Shown piece after piece: positions 16,284-25,195 of a stretch of DNA of 38,752 bases; within the stretch, counting starts at the first letter, position 1, and each line of letters opens with the position of its first letter. Origin of the DNA: Burkholderia sp. Bp8963 (lineage in GTDB: Bacteria > Pseudomonadota > Gammaproteobacteria > Burkholderiales > Burkholderiaceae); the NCBI RefSeq assembly GCF_003854275.1, contig NZ_QTQP01000063.1:1-38752 (forward strand), in the 5' to 3' direction. A model generated the notes under the pieces. That model was given only the letters and a program-made list of their open reading frames with translations, made no database searches and was not told the DNA's origin. The translations under genes were made by a program, and so were the position numbers.

Positions 16284-17192
16284 TCACGTGTTCCAGTAGT
16301 CGGCGATCGGTGCGAGCAGGTGCGGCGGCACTGGCGGCATGCCGTCGAGATGACGCCGCACGGCCGCATAGTCGCGCCGCCGATAGGCGATCTCGGCGAG
16401 GTACGGCAGCACGCGCATGCGTGGATAACCGCAGGTGATCGCTTGCGTCAGCATCGCTTCGGCGTCGTCGAGGCGATCCGACTCGAATGCGAGGCGGCCG
16501 CGCAGCCGCCACAGCGCGCCGTCGCCAGGGCGGTGATGCAGCGCGCGCGCCGCGTGCGCGTCGGCCTGTTCGAGCGCGTTACGGTAGACGTCGCCATCGA
16601 CGAGGCGCGCGTAGACGAGCTCGCAATACAGTTCGGCGAGCGTCTTGTCGACACGGTAGCGTTCGTCGTCGGACAGCCGGCGCGAGAGCTTCGCGCGCTC
16701 GATGCCGATCTGCTGCGTCACGCGCTTCTCGCTCTTGTCGAGCATCCCGTATGCAAGCAGGCGCACGTCGTCCGCCGGGTCGTTCAGCAGCGCGTGCAGG
16801 ATCGGGCTCGCCGCACGCACGGGCATCGTCCGCATCGCGACGAGCGCCGTCATGCGATGGCCGACGGCAGTGCGGCGATTCATCAGGCCTTCCTTGACTT
16901 CGTGCTCGTGCGCGTACGACAGCGTCGCGAGCAGGTGCGGCGCGAACCGCGGTTCGCGCACGAGTTCAATCAGCGCGCCTTCGTCGAGGCGCGGAAACGC
17001 GAACGCGCGCACGCGACTCGCGAGCCGCGCGATCGCGTCCGCGGCCGAGCGGCCGGCGTCGCGGGTCGCGCGCAGCGTGCGCAGGCCCGGCCACGACGCT
17101 GGCCGTCGGGGCGTCGCCGACGCCACCGGCGTGGCGCGGTTCGTGTGCGCATGCGCATTGCGCGACGCGCGGGCGGATTCAGGTGGCTTCAT
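16284..17192 (-). CDS. pelE: PelE-like TPR protein
   Basis: 302 residues. It sits between pelD and pelF exactly where PelE is expected; its ATG overlaps the end of pelD by 14 bases. The C-terminal half has TPR-like helix pairs ('DGALWRLRGRLAFESDRLDD', 'RVLPYLAEIAYRRRDYAAVR') and the middle resembles HEAT repeats ('GLMNRRTAVGHRMTALVAMR', 'ASPILHALLNDPADDVRLLA'). P. aeruginosa PelE has two N-terminal membrane helices; here the first ~60 residues are basic, Ala/Arg/Pro-rich and contain no membrane helix, so this protein may be soluble and recruited by PelD or PelG. Identity rests on synteny and TPR content; sequence alone would not settle it. Confidence 0.75.
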   Translation of the reverse strand: MKPPESARASRNAHAHTNRATPVASATPRRPASWPGLRTLRATRDAGRSAADAIARLASRVRAFAFPRLDEGALIELVREPRFAPHLLATLSYAHEHEVKEGLMNRRTAVGHRMTALVAMRTMPVRAASPILHALLNDPADDVRLLAYGMLDKSEKRVTQQIGIERAKLSRRLSDDERYRVDKTLAELYCELVYARLVDGDVYRNALEQADAHAARALHHRPGDGALWRLRGRLAFESDRLDDAEAMLTQAITCGYPRMRVLPYLAEIAYRRRDYAAVRRHLDGMPPVPPHLLAPIADYWNT

Positions 17193-18618
17193 CGCAGTTG
17201 GCCAGCAGTTGGCGCAGCGCGCCGTCGGACGGCGTGCCGGCGAGGGAAACCCAGCGCGCGACGACGCGCGCCTCCGTGAAGCCGATGCCGAACTGGTTGC
17301 GGACATCGGTCTCGATCCGCCGCAGCTGCGCGTCCACCGCGGCGTCGCTGCTGAGCGGCATGATGAACACCAGCGCGCGCTTGGCTCCCATGTGCACGAT
17401 CCACTGCACGTGAAAATCGAGGTTCGTGCGCTCGACATGGTCGAACATGGCCTGCGCCTGCCTGCTCGCGTCGAACAGCAGCAACACGACCGACGACGCG
17501 ACGCCGCTCGTGCGCTGCAGGTCGGCGAGGCGCGCGTATTCGAGCGCGAAGTCGTACGGGCAGTCGGGGAACGCCTGCAGCACGTCGCGGGTGATCGCCG
17601 CATGCCGCACGCCGTTCGCGTAGTAGCTGCACATCACGAACATCAGCTGCAGGTTGTCCGCGGTCAGCGCGAGGAACGGCAGCTCGGACACGACGAGCGT
17701 CCCGACGATCGCGTCGCCCGCGCCGATCAGCGGCGCACATGCGACGTAGCGGGTGTGCGCGCGATCGCGCGCATCGAGCGACTGCAGGTGCGCGAGCGAG
17801 AGTTCGTCGAGCGCGGCGGTGACGAGCAGATCGTCGGCGTCGAACTCGAATGCGGGGCCGACGCCCGCGACGGGTGTCGCGGCGAGCGCGCCGTCATGCC
17901 ACGCGTGGATCTGCGCGGCCTCGATCTGGCATGCCTGCGTGACGGCTTCGAGGAACGGCTGCGCGCCGGGCAGCGTCGCGGTCGTCGCGGGGCCGGACGC
18001 GTTGCGCAGCGTCAGGTCGCGCAGGCGTGCGAGCGCGTCGCGCAGGGTCGCCGGCCTGACGAGCAGATCCTGTTCGAGTTGATCATGCGACAGCCGCAGC
18101 AGGAACTGGTTGTTGGTCAGCACGGACAGCCGCTCGCTCAGGTACGTGTTCGACACGCGGGCCTGCGACAGCCGCGTTGCCCACGTGTCGCTGAACTGGC
18201 CTGCGACAAGCATCGTGATGAAGCCGCCAACGAAGAAGTCGCGCGGAAATACGTCCGCGAGCGGCAGCCGCGCGTAGAACACGACCCACGCGGCGAGCAG
18301 CAGCGTGCCGCCGCCGAGACCGGCGACGGTGCCGTAGCGCAGCGCGACGAACAGCGGCAGCAGCCACATCCACGGAAACGTCTTCGCAAGCAGCAGTGGA
18401 TCAGCGGGAGACAGCACACGGCACAGCGCGAACACGAAGACGGACAGCACGAGCGTTTCGAGCGCGACGTACGACGCCGAATGGTCGCGAGGCAGCAGCG
18501 ACGCGAAGCGCGCCGCCGTCGTGCGATGCAGGAGGCGCGAGCGCAGGCTCGCATGCTGCACGCGCGCACGCGTGTCGATCCCCGCGTCGAATCGCGTCGA
18601 TTTGGTGTCGATGGCCAT
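17179..18618 (-). CDS. pelD: PelD, c-di-GMP receptor of the Pel synthase
   Basis: 479 residues. Four membrane helices lie within residues ~50–140, followed by a short helical linker, a GAF domain (about 175–330) and a degenerate GGDEF domain (about 340–475). The GGDEF active site is lost ('VFIMPLSSDAAV'), but the inhibitory-site motif RxxD is intact as R363-L-A-D366, nearly the same position as the c-di-GMP-binding R367/D370 reported for P. aeruginosa PelD. Pel export should therefore be controlled after translation by c-di-GMP. Start: the ATG at 18618 with GAGG six bases upstream is better placed than the TTG just before it. First gene of the leftward transcript. Confidence 0.93.
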   Translation of the reverse strand: MAIDTKSTRFDAGIDTRARVQHASLRSRLLHRTTAARFASLLPRDHSASYVALETLVLSVFVFALCRVLSPADPLLLAKTFPWMWLLPLFVALRYGTVAGLGGGTLLLAAWVVFYARLPLADVFPRDFFVGGFITMLVAGQFSDTWATRLSQARVSNTYLSERLSVLTNNQFLLRLSHDQLEQDLLVRPATLRDALARLRDLTLRNASGPATTATLPGAQPFLEAVTQACQIEAAQIHAWHDGALAATPVAGVGPAFEFDADDLLVTAALDELSLAHLQSLDARDRAHTRYVACAPLIGAGDAIVGTLVVSELPFLALTADNLQLMFVMCSYYANGVRHAAITRDVLQAFPDCPYDFALEYARLADLQRTSGVASSVVLLLFDASRQAQAMFDHVERTNLDFHVQWIVHMGAKRALVFIMPLSSDAAVDAQLRRIETDVRNQFGIGFTEARVVARWVSLAGTPSDGALRQLLANCDEAT

Positions 18619-19486
18619 CAATAACCTCGCGCGTCCCTGGTTATGTCGATCTGCGCGGCCGTCACGCGGGCGGCGGCCGTGCCCCTGCCATTACGTTGCG
18701 TGTCATCAGTCGCGAGGTTGCGTGCGGCGGCCGTGCGAACGCGCGTGGAGCGGCGACGCGCTGCTCCTGGCGGGGGGCGGGGTCTGCGCGAACGTGCCGA
18801 ACGCGCCGGTGGTCCTTCGACCGGGCCGGCGAGTGATTCCCGAAATCATGATCGATGCTCCGCTCTGGATAAGGCGCCGGGCGCATGTGCCATCGACGCT
18901 GCCCCTCGCGTCGACGCAAGGAACGTACCAATGACTTGCGCTCCTTGCGCAATGTGCGCTGGGCGTGATGCCGCGGCATTCGGGCGGGGAAACACGTAGT
19001 GAAACGCACGGTTTTGTTTCATCGCTGATACGTTGGAGCCGGTCTCGGCGTTTCGCGCAGTGACTCGTTTCGAGGCTCGCATCTGGGGCGGCATCTGACT
19101 CATGCGTGTGCAACGGGTCCGGCTGAAAGTCGGTTGTCGGCTCGATGATCCGTTGCTCGTCGCGGTCGATGCAGCGCGTAACACTTGTGCAACAGCGTGC
19201 GATGAGCGTCGGTGCACTACGGGAAAGTCCGCCCCGACGTTTCGCGGTCCTGCATGGTTCGTCGCCTTGAACTTCGAAATGTCTTGGTCTATCTCTTCAT
19301 CCAAGGCATCGCGCATCGACGCGCGACCGATTCGATCGCGCGACGCGTTCCATGCGAAATGGCAGTCGATCGCCGGAACAGGGATGAGGCGTCGCGACGC
19401 ACAAGACAACTCAGGGGTTTGCCGTGCATTGCCGACAGTCGTCGGGCCCGGGGGGCATGACCATGTTGGGGAGGATAAGGCGTCAC
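18619..19486. promoter_or_regulatory. Divergent pelD / pelA promoter region
   Basis: About 870 bases between two divergent operons, with no gene I can support. It is less GC-rich around 18930–19330. It holds a 12-bp perfect palindrome ATGCCGCGGCAT (18968–18979) and the dyad TGAAAC–10 bases–GTTTCA (19000–19021). The length and divergence suggest joint control of both halves of the Pel locus, but no promoter pair is obvious. Confidence 0.5.
19000..19021. promoter_or_regulatory. Candidate operator in the pel divergent region
   Basis: TGAAAC (19000–19005) and GTTTCA (19016–19021) form a dyad with ten bases between, so the half-sites are about 1.5 helical turns apart. It lies roughly mid-way between pelD and pelA. 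No named regulator is implied. Confidence 0.3.
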
Positions 19487-20557
19487 ATGGCCGGCGTGCG
19501 CGCACTCGTTGCGTGTCTCGCGCCGCTGTCGGCGTCTGCGCAAGCTGCCTCTCCCGACACGGTTGCGCTTCCAGCCGAATCCGCTACCGCGTTCGCGGCG
19601 CCGCTCGTCGCGACCGACGCCGCGCTGGTGCGCACGGGCGACGCGGCCTCGGCCGCTGTCGCGACCGCGCCGCTGCCGACTTTCGCGTTCTTCTACGGCG
19701 CGCATGTCCCCGTCGCCGCGCTGTCGTCGTTCGACAGCGTGGTCGTCGAACCCGACAGCGATTTCGATCCGCACGCGGCCGACGCGGCGCACACCGCGTG
19801 GCTCGCGTACGTGAGCGTTGGCGAGGTGAGCACGACACGCACGTACTTCAACGCAATTCCGCAGGCCTGGCTGCATGGCGAGAATCGCGCATGGGGCTCG
19901 CTGGTCGTCGACCAGGCGGCGCCGCAATGGCCCGCGTTCTACGTCGAGCACGTGATCGCGCCGCTGTGGGAGCGTGGCTTTCGCGGCTTCTTCCTCGATA
20001 CACTGGACTCCTATCAGATCGTCGCGAAGACGGACGCCGAGCGTGCGCGCCAGCAGGCCGGTATCGTCGCGGTGATCGACGCGATCAAGGCACGCTATCC
20101 GTCGGCACGCCTGATGCTGAACCGCGGCTTCGAACTGCTGCCGCGCGTGCACGCGCTCGTGTATGCGGTCGCGTTCGAGTCGCTCTATCGCGGCTGGAGC
20201 CAGTCGCGGCAGCAATACACCGAAGTGCCGGCGGCCGATCGCGCGTGGCTGATGCTGCAGGTGGAGGCGGCGAAGGCGTACGGCTTGCCGGTCGTGTCGA
20301 TCGACTACTGTCCGCCCGCCGACGCCGCATGCGCGCACGATACCGCGGCGCGCATTCGCGCGGCCGGCGTGATTCCGTACGTGACGGGGCCGGCACTCGA
20401 CATCGTCGGCATCGGCGCGCTCGCGAGGTGCCTGCTTGCGCCGGCGTTTGCGTGGCGCGATACCGCGCCGGCAGCGCGTGAAGCGGTGGGGTGGTCGGGC
20501 GCGCATGCGGCCGGTCCTGTGCAATACGTCCACATGGAAGCCGACCGTGCAAGCTGA
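19487..20557 (+). CDS. pelA: PelA-type glycoside hydrolase, hydrolase domain only
   Basis: 356 residues with a signal peptide (MAGVRALVACLAPLSASAQA). The rest is one TIM-barrel hydrolase of the PelA/GH114-like type: 'FAFFYGAHVPVAALSSFDSV', 'LAYVSVGEVS', 'GFRGFFLDTLDSY' with likely acid Asp171, 'YAVAFESLYRGW' with likely Glu231, and 'VVSIDYCPP'. P. aeruginosa PelA is ~950 residues and also carries a polysaccharide deacetylase domain; that is missing here. It should act in the periplasm, trimming Pel during export. Start: GAGGATAAGG six bases before the ATG at 19487 supports it; ATGs at 19457 and 19463 are alternatives with a longer signal peptide. The stop overlaps the pelB start. Confidence 0.85.
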   Translation: MAGVRALVACLAPLSASAQAASPDTVALPAESATAFAAPLVATDAALVRTGDAASAAVATAPLPTFAFFYGAHVPVAALSSFDSVVVEPDSDFDPHAADAAHTAWLAYVSVGEVSTTRTYFNAIPQAWLHGENRAWGSLVVDQAAPQWPAFYVEHVIAPLWERGFRGFFLDTLDSYQIVAKTDAERARQQAGIVAVIDAIKARYPSARLMLNRGFELLPRVHALVYAVAFESLYRGWSQSRQQYTEVPAADRAWLMLQVEAAKAYGLPVVSIDYCPPADAACAHDTAARIRAAGVIPYVTGPALDIVGIGALARCLLAPAFAWRDTAPAAREAVGWSGAHAAGPVQYVHMEADRAS

Positions 20558-23500
20558 CCGCAAACGACTCGTTTCCCCGCTCGGCATCGCCGGCTTTGGC
20601 GCAGCGGTCACGCTGTCGCTCGCCGCCGTGTTTCCGCGCACCACGCTCGAGCGCGCGCTGCTCGAAAGCCGCGAGACCGATACGCTGACCGTCGCCTACC
20701 TGCGCGCGTGGCTGCGCGCCGATCCGAACAACGCGGGCGCGGTCGAGCATCTCGCGCGCGAATACATCGACGAAGGCCGCTACGACGATGCGGAGCGGCT
20801 CGTCGCGCAACTGCGCGCGTCGTCCGACGCCGACGTGAAGCAGCGCGCGTTCCTGACCGATATCGGGATCGCCGAGCGGCGCCTGTATGAGCTGCCCGAA
20901 GGCGCGCCCGAGCGCATCGGCCGCATCGCGAAGCTCGACGCGCTGCTGAGCGCCGCAGTCGACGTGCCGTGGTCGCCGCTGCAGCTTCAACTGCTGGCGG
21001 TCAAGGCGCTCTCGCTGAACGACGGCGGGCTCGCGGCACGCTACTACCACCGGCTCGCCGCGCGCGAACCGCTGCGCACGACGTACTGGCTCGGCAAGGA
21101 ATCGGCCGCGCAGCTCGCCAGCGGCCATTACCGCGACGCGGCGGACGCGGCGTTCGCGGCGAGTGCGCGCGCGGCGTCGAAGGGCGAGCGGCGCGCGTTC
21201 TTCTTTGCGGGGCTGCGCGCGCTGCAAGGCGGCAACCTGCTCGACGATGCGATGCTGGCTGCGCGCCAGCATATCGGCGAGCTCGCGAACGACCCGCGCA
21301 CGCTGCGCTTCCTGATCTCGCTGTCGCTCGCGGCGGGCCGTCCCGATCTCGCCGCCGACTACACGAACCAGCTCGTGAAGCTGCATGGCGCGTCGAAGCA
21401 CACGGAAGCCGCGCCGTCGGCCGGGCATCACGCGGCCGTCGTGCCGGGCGTCACGTTCGCGGTGTGGCGCTGGAGCGACCGGCCGCGCATCGTGCGCGTC
21501 GCGCAGGCGGCCAATACGGCCGATGACGCGGCGGACGACACGGCGGACGACACGGCGGACGACACGGCCGCACCGGAATCGGGGAAGGCGTCGGGGAAGG
21601 CCTCGGGTAAGGCGGCAGGCGACGAGGCCGGGCCTTCGGACGACGAGCTCGCGTTCAAGGTGTACCTGCAGAACAGCAAGCTGCGCGAAGCGGAGGGCAT
21701 CGCGCGCAACGCGCTCGCGCGCGACCCGAACTCGGTGCCGTGGCACGAGCGGCTCGCGCAGGTCGCGACCTGGAACAACCGGCCGCGGGTCGCGCTCGAT
21801 GCATACATGTGGCTCGCGAAGACGCGCAACGACGAAGCGTCGTGGCAGCAGGTGCTGCGCCTCGCGCCCGCGCTGCACGACGATCGGGCGCTGCTGGCTG
21901 CGATGCAGCACGAACTCGACCGCGGCGGCGCAAAGGTCGATCGCCGCAAGCAGCTCGAGTGGATCGACGCATATATCGCGATCGAACAGGGGCGTGCCGA
22001 TCCGGGTGCGGCGATCCGCTTCCTCGCGATGCAGTCGCACGGCGCGCTGCGGCAACCGGTGCTCGAACGCACCGCGGCGCTCGCGGAGCGCACCGGCGAC
22101 GATGCGCTTGCGCTGCGCACGTGGCAGACGCTCGAACGCGAGTACGGCCCGAATCCCGCGTATGCAACGAAGATCGCGGTGGCGCTCTACGGCCAGCACC
22201 GCTATGCGGACGCGCTGGCCGCGCTCGAGAAGGCCAGGCCTGCGACGGATGGCGGAACGGATGCCGTCCAGTACTGGCGGCTCTACGCGACGCTCGGCAA
22301 GCTCGCGGGCAAGCCGGACGTCGTCGTCGAAGGTTCCCGCCATCTGCTGAAGAGCGGCCGCGAGACGCCGGGCGATCTCGAGCAGATGATCGACGCGCTC
22401 GACACGCAGCCGCTCGACGCGGGCCGCGTCGCCGAATACGCCTATCGCCGCACCGGCGAGCTGCGCGACCTGCGGCGCGCGGTGTACTACTACACGCGCG
22501 CACATGCTTACGAGCGGATCGGCACGTTGCTCGACTCGCTGACGCCCGCGCAGGCCGCGGCCGCGGAGCGCGATCCCGACTACCTGATGGCGCGCTCGCA
22601 ATACTGGCGGCTCGTCGGCGAACCCGCGCGGGCGCTCGACGACGTGCGCGCGGTGCTGCGCATCCAGCCCGACAACGCGAACGCCGAGGTCGCGCTGATC
22701 TGGCTGCTGAACGACTCGGCCACCGACGCCGAGCTGCGCGCGGCGCTGCGCACCTACCGCTCGCATGCGACCGGCGACACGCCGCTGACGGCGGCCTATG
22801 CGGCCGCGTACCTGCGGCTCGGCGACGCGCGCGCGGCGCTGCATTTCCTGCGCCAGAACCTGCCGTCGCATCGCGACGACGTGCTGTGGAGGCTGACGGT
22901 TGCCGACGCGCTCGAGCAGTCCGGGCAGACCGACGAGGCGTGGCAGATCCGGCGCACCGCGTGGAAGAAGCTGCACCGCGAACAGATCGACGCGCGCCGG
23001 CCGCCGCAGATGTCGCCCGACGAATACGACACGGCGCGCGTGCGTTTCATTGCGCTGACCGACCGCTTCGCCGGAGGCGACGCATCGAAGCGGCTGCTGA
23101 TCGAGCTGCTGCGCAAGGACGCGCAGGCGAATGCGGCGCCGTCGTCGAAGGCGGCGACGGATCTCGGCGACCTGTCGATGCTGCCGCCTGATACCGCGCA
23201 GTCGCTGACTCGCCGCAACGAACGCTACTCGGCGGTCGCACGCGAGGCGATGCTCGCGTGGAGCCAGTCGCATGATGCATACGACTTCGAGCGCGACTGG
23301 CTCGCGTGGCACTACACCGAACGCCTGTCGCAGCCGTCGTATGCGAATGCGGCCCTCGCGCTCGCGGACGACAACACGGCGAAGCTGTCGCAGATGCTCG
23401 ACGATCCGTCCGACCCGATGCCGACGTCGGAGAAGATCGCGGCCGAAGCGCGCGCGGGCCGTGTCGAAGCCGCACAGCAGGACGCCGCGCAGGCGCAGAA

Positions 23501-24473
23501 CCTGCTGCCGGACAACGACGCGATGCACGCGACATACGTCGATTCCGTGATGCCGACCGCGCAGGCGATCGCGCCAGGCTTCCGGTATCTGCACACGGGG
23601 CCGCTGCTGTTCTACGAGACGAGCATCGGCGCGGGCATTCGCATCACGCCGGCGCTCGCGTTCGCGTTCCGCTACGTCGACCGCGCGCAGCACGGCGACA
23701 GCTCGCTGCCGGGCGTGCCCGGCAAGGACCGCAACTTCGAGGCGATGCTGCGGCGCTACGGGTCGTTCGACCGCGAGGCGCTCGTGCTCGGCCGCCGCGA
23801 TGCGCTGCGCGACATCACGACGGTGCGCATCGAGGGCGCACTGTTCGAAGGCCGGCCGCTCAGCTTCACCTATTCGCTCGGACGCAACCAGGAGGCGACC
23901 GAGTCGTCGCAGCTGCAGGTCGGCGGCGTGAAGGACAACGTCGTCGGCGCAGTCGCGTTCCAGCCCGATCCGCACATCTTCACGCGCGCGCGGCTCGAAT
24001 ACGCGCGCTTCTACGGGCAGGACCGCTCGTACCTCGGGCACGGCACGCTGATCACCGCCGATGCGGGCTACAAGCTGCGCGTCAGCTATCCCGACTACAC
24101 GGTCCGGATTGCGGTCACGCACGGGCAGTACAACGCGAACGGCACCCCGGGTTCGCTGCTTCAGCAACTGCTGCCGAACGGGGTGCCGCTGACGTCGCCG
24201 CAGTTCGTGCCGCAGACCTTCACACAGGTCGCGGTGCTCGCGGGCTTCGGCAACGGGCTGCTCGACGGCTATACGCGCCGCTGGCGGCCGTTTCTCGAGG
24301 TCGGCCCGCTGTACGACTCGCACGCGGGCTGGGGCGAACGCGTGACGGCGGGGGTTGCCGGCAGCGTGCTCGGCGGCGACCAGCTTGGCCTCTACATCAC
24401 CCATGCCAGCGCGTCGCAGAACCATTCGACGCCGATGACCGAAGCCGGAATCCGCTATCGCTGGATGTATTGA
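20547..24473 (+). CDS. pelB: PelB, outer-membrane porin with periplasmic TPRs
   Basis: 1308 residues from a GTG at 20547 (GGAAG seven bases upstream; overlaps the pelA end by 11 bases). Residues ~12–29 form an inner-membrane anchor or signal. A long superhelix of TPR-like repeats follows, interrupted at residues ~329–356 by a low-complexity acidic-then-basic linker coded by tandem repeats. Residues ~1011–1308 form the beta-barrel ('GFRYLHTGPLLFYETSIGAG' onward), ending in an aromatic residue (YRWMY), as outer-membrane barrels do. PelB guides Pel through the periplasm, binds PelA by its TPRs and exports through the barrel. Slightly longer than the ~1190 residues of the P. aeruginosa protein. 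Confidence 0.93.
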   Translation: MQADRKRLVSPLGIAGFGAAVTLSLAAVFPRTTLERALLESRETDTLTVAYLRAWLRADPNNAGAVEHLAREYIDEGRYDDAERLVAQLRASSDADVKQRAFLTDIGIAERRLYELPEGAPERIGRIAKLDALLSAAVDVPWSPLQLQLLAVKALSLNDGGLAARYYHRLAAREPLRTTYWLGKESAAQLASGHYRDAADAAFAASARAASKGERRAFFFAGLRALQGGNLLDDAMLAARQHIGELANDPRTLRFLISLSLAAGRPDLAADYTNQLVKLHGASKHTEAAPSAGHHAAVVPGVTFAVWRWSDRPRIVRVAQAANTADDAADDTADDTADDTAAPESGKASGKASGKAAGDEAGPSDDELAFKVYLQNSKLREAEGIARNALARDPNSVPWHERLAQVATWNNRPRVALDAYMWLAKTRNDEASWQQVLRLAPALHDDRALLAAMQHELDRGGAKVDRRKQLEWIDAYIAIEQGRADPGAAIRFLAMQSHGALRQPVLERTAALAERTGDDALALRTWQTLEREYGPNPAYATKIAVALYGQHRYADALAALEKARPATDGGTDAVQYWRLYATLGKLAGKPDVVVEGSRHLLKSGRETPGDLEQMIDALDTQPLDAGRVAEYAYRRTGELRDLRRAVYYYTRAHAYERIGTLLDSLTPAQAAAAERDPDYLMARSQYWRLVGEPARALDDVRAVLRIQPDNANAEVALIWLLNDSATDAELRAALRTYRSHATGDTPLTAAYAAAYLRLGDARAALHFLRQNLPSHRDDVLWRLTVADALEQSGQTDEAWQIRRTAWKKLHREQIDARRPPQMSPDEYDTARVRFIALTDRFAGGDASKRLLIELLRKDAQANAAPSSKAATDLGDLSMLPPDTAQSLTRRNERYSAVAREAMLAWSQSHDAYDFERDWLAWHYTERLSQPSYANAALALADDNTAKLSQMLDDPSDPMPTSEKIAAEARAGRVEAAQQDAAQAQNLLPDNDAMHATYVDSVMPTAQAIAPGFRYLHTGPLLFYETSIGAGIRITPALAFAFRYVDRAQHGDSSLPGVPGKDRNFEAMLRRYGSFDREALVLGRRDALRDITTVRIEGALFEGRPLSFTYSLGRNQEATESSQLQVGGVKDNVVGAVAFQPDPHIFTRARLEYARFYGQDRSYLGHGTLITADAGYKLRVSYPDYTVRIAVTHGQYNANGTPGSLLQQLLPNGVPLTSPQFVPQTFTQVAVLAGFGNGLLDGYTRRWRPFLEVGPLYDSHAGWGERVTAGVAGSVLGGDQLGLYITHASASQNHSTPMTEAGIRYRWMY
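21531..21614 (+). repeat. Two tandem 12-base repeats inside pelB
   Basis: GCGGACGACACG occurs three times exactly (21531–21566), encoding repeated Ala-Asp-Asp-Thr. After 12 bases, TCGGGGAAGGCG occurs three times with two changes (21579–21614), encoding Ser-Gly-Lys-Ala. Both units are multiples of three, so slippage would change linker length without a frameshift. Confidence 0.9.
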
Positions 24474-24495
24474 CCCGGAAACCAAGGAGAGCGAA

Positions 24496-25122
24496 ATGAA
24501 CGAGAGCGCAACGCCGCGTGCGGCGAACAAGCCGGTGCGGCACGGATGGACGGCCCGCCGCTGGTGCATGGCGCTGGCCGCGGCGGGGGCGCTGCTTGCC
24601 GGCTGCGCGCAGCTGGACAGCGGGCCCGTGTCGCCGTTCGAGGCGAACGGCGGCAACAGCGACTTGCGGATGGCGAACACCGGCTGGGCGATCCTGCCGA
24701 TCGAGAACAACACCGAGACGGCGAACGCCGGGCAGCGCGCCGCGTCGATCGTCGCGGGCTTTCTGCGTGCGCAGGGCTATGCCGACGTGCGCGAGTACCG
24801 CGCGCCGGGCGACGACGGGATGTTCACGGACTGGACCGGCACCGATATCGGCAAGGCGAAGAAGTGGGCGACCGACAATCACCTGCGCTACGGGCTGACG
24901 GGCGCGGTGAACGAGTGGCGCTACAAGGTCGGGGTCGACGGCGAGCCGGCGATCGGCATCGCGCTGCAGATCATCGATCTGCAGACTGGCGCAGTGGTGT
25001 GGAGCGGCACGGCGAGCCGCACGGGCTGGAGCCGCGATGCGGCGACGAGTGTCGCGCAGGGGCTGGTGCGTCAGCTGCTGACGCCCGTCGTCGGGTCCGG
25101 CAACGGGCGCGCGCATTCATAG
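24496..25122 (+). CDS. pelC: PelC, outer-membrane lipoprotein of the Pel exporter
   Basis: 208 residues. A long N-terminal region ends in a lipobox LAGC with Cys36, so it is a lipoprotein; position +2 is Ala, not Asp, which favours outer-membrane sorting. The mature domain ('MANTGWAILPIENNTETANA', 'IVAGFLRAQGYADV', 'IALQIIDLQTGAVVWSGTAS') matches PelC, which forms a twelve-membered ring under the PelB barrel. AAGGAGA lies five bases before the ATG. The 22-base gap to pelB indicates one operon; the run ends in a hairpin at 25137. Confidence 0.92.
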   Translation: MNESATPRAANKPVRHGWTARRWCMALAAAGALLAGCAQLDSGPVSPFEANGGNSDLRMANTGWAILPIENNTETANAGQRAASIVAGFLRAQGYADVREYRAPGDDGMFTDWTGTDIGKAKKWATDNHLRYGLTGAVNEWRYKVGVDGEPAIGIALQIIDLQTGAVVWSGTASRTGWSRDAATSVAQGLVRQLLTPVVGSGNGRAHS

Positions 25123-25136
25123 CGCGTTCGTAGCGT

Positions 25137-25162
25137 GCGCGGCGCCCGCGAGGGCGCCGCGC
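25137..25162. terminator. Hairpin between convergent pelC and GH114 genes
   Basis: GCGCGGCGCCC (25137–25147) pairs perfectly with its complement at 25152–25162 around a GCGA tetraloop. There is no T-run, but the position between two convergent genes and the 11-bp stem suggest it stops or protects both transcripts. Confidence 0.55.
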
Positions 25163-25195
25163 CGGGTGGCGGAGTGGGGCATTACAGGCCCCGCA

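Noticed and set aside
18846..19505. 219-codon minus-strand frame in the pelD–pelA gap
   Set aside because: No ribosome site, no known motif, unusual composition, and it overlaps the pelA start; the region is better read as regulatory.
20085..24713. 1542-codon open frame on the minus strand opposite pelB
   Set aside because: It mirrors the codon bias of pelB in a GC-rich genome; composition is Arg/His/Val-rich with no domain, and pelB is unmistakable.
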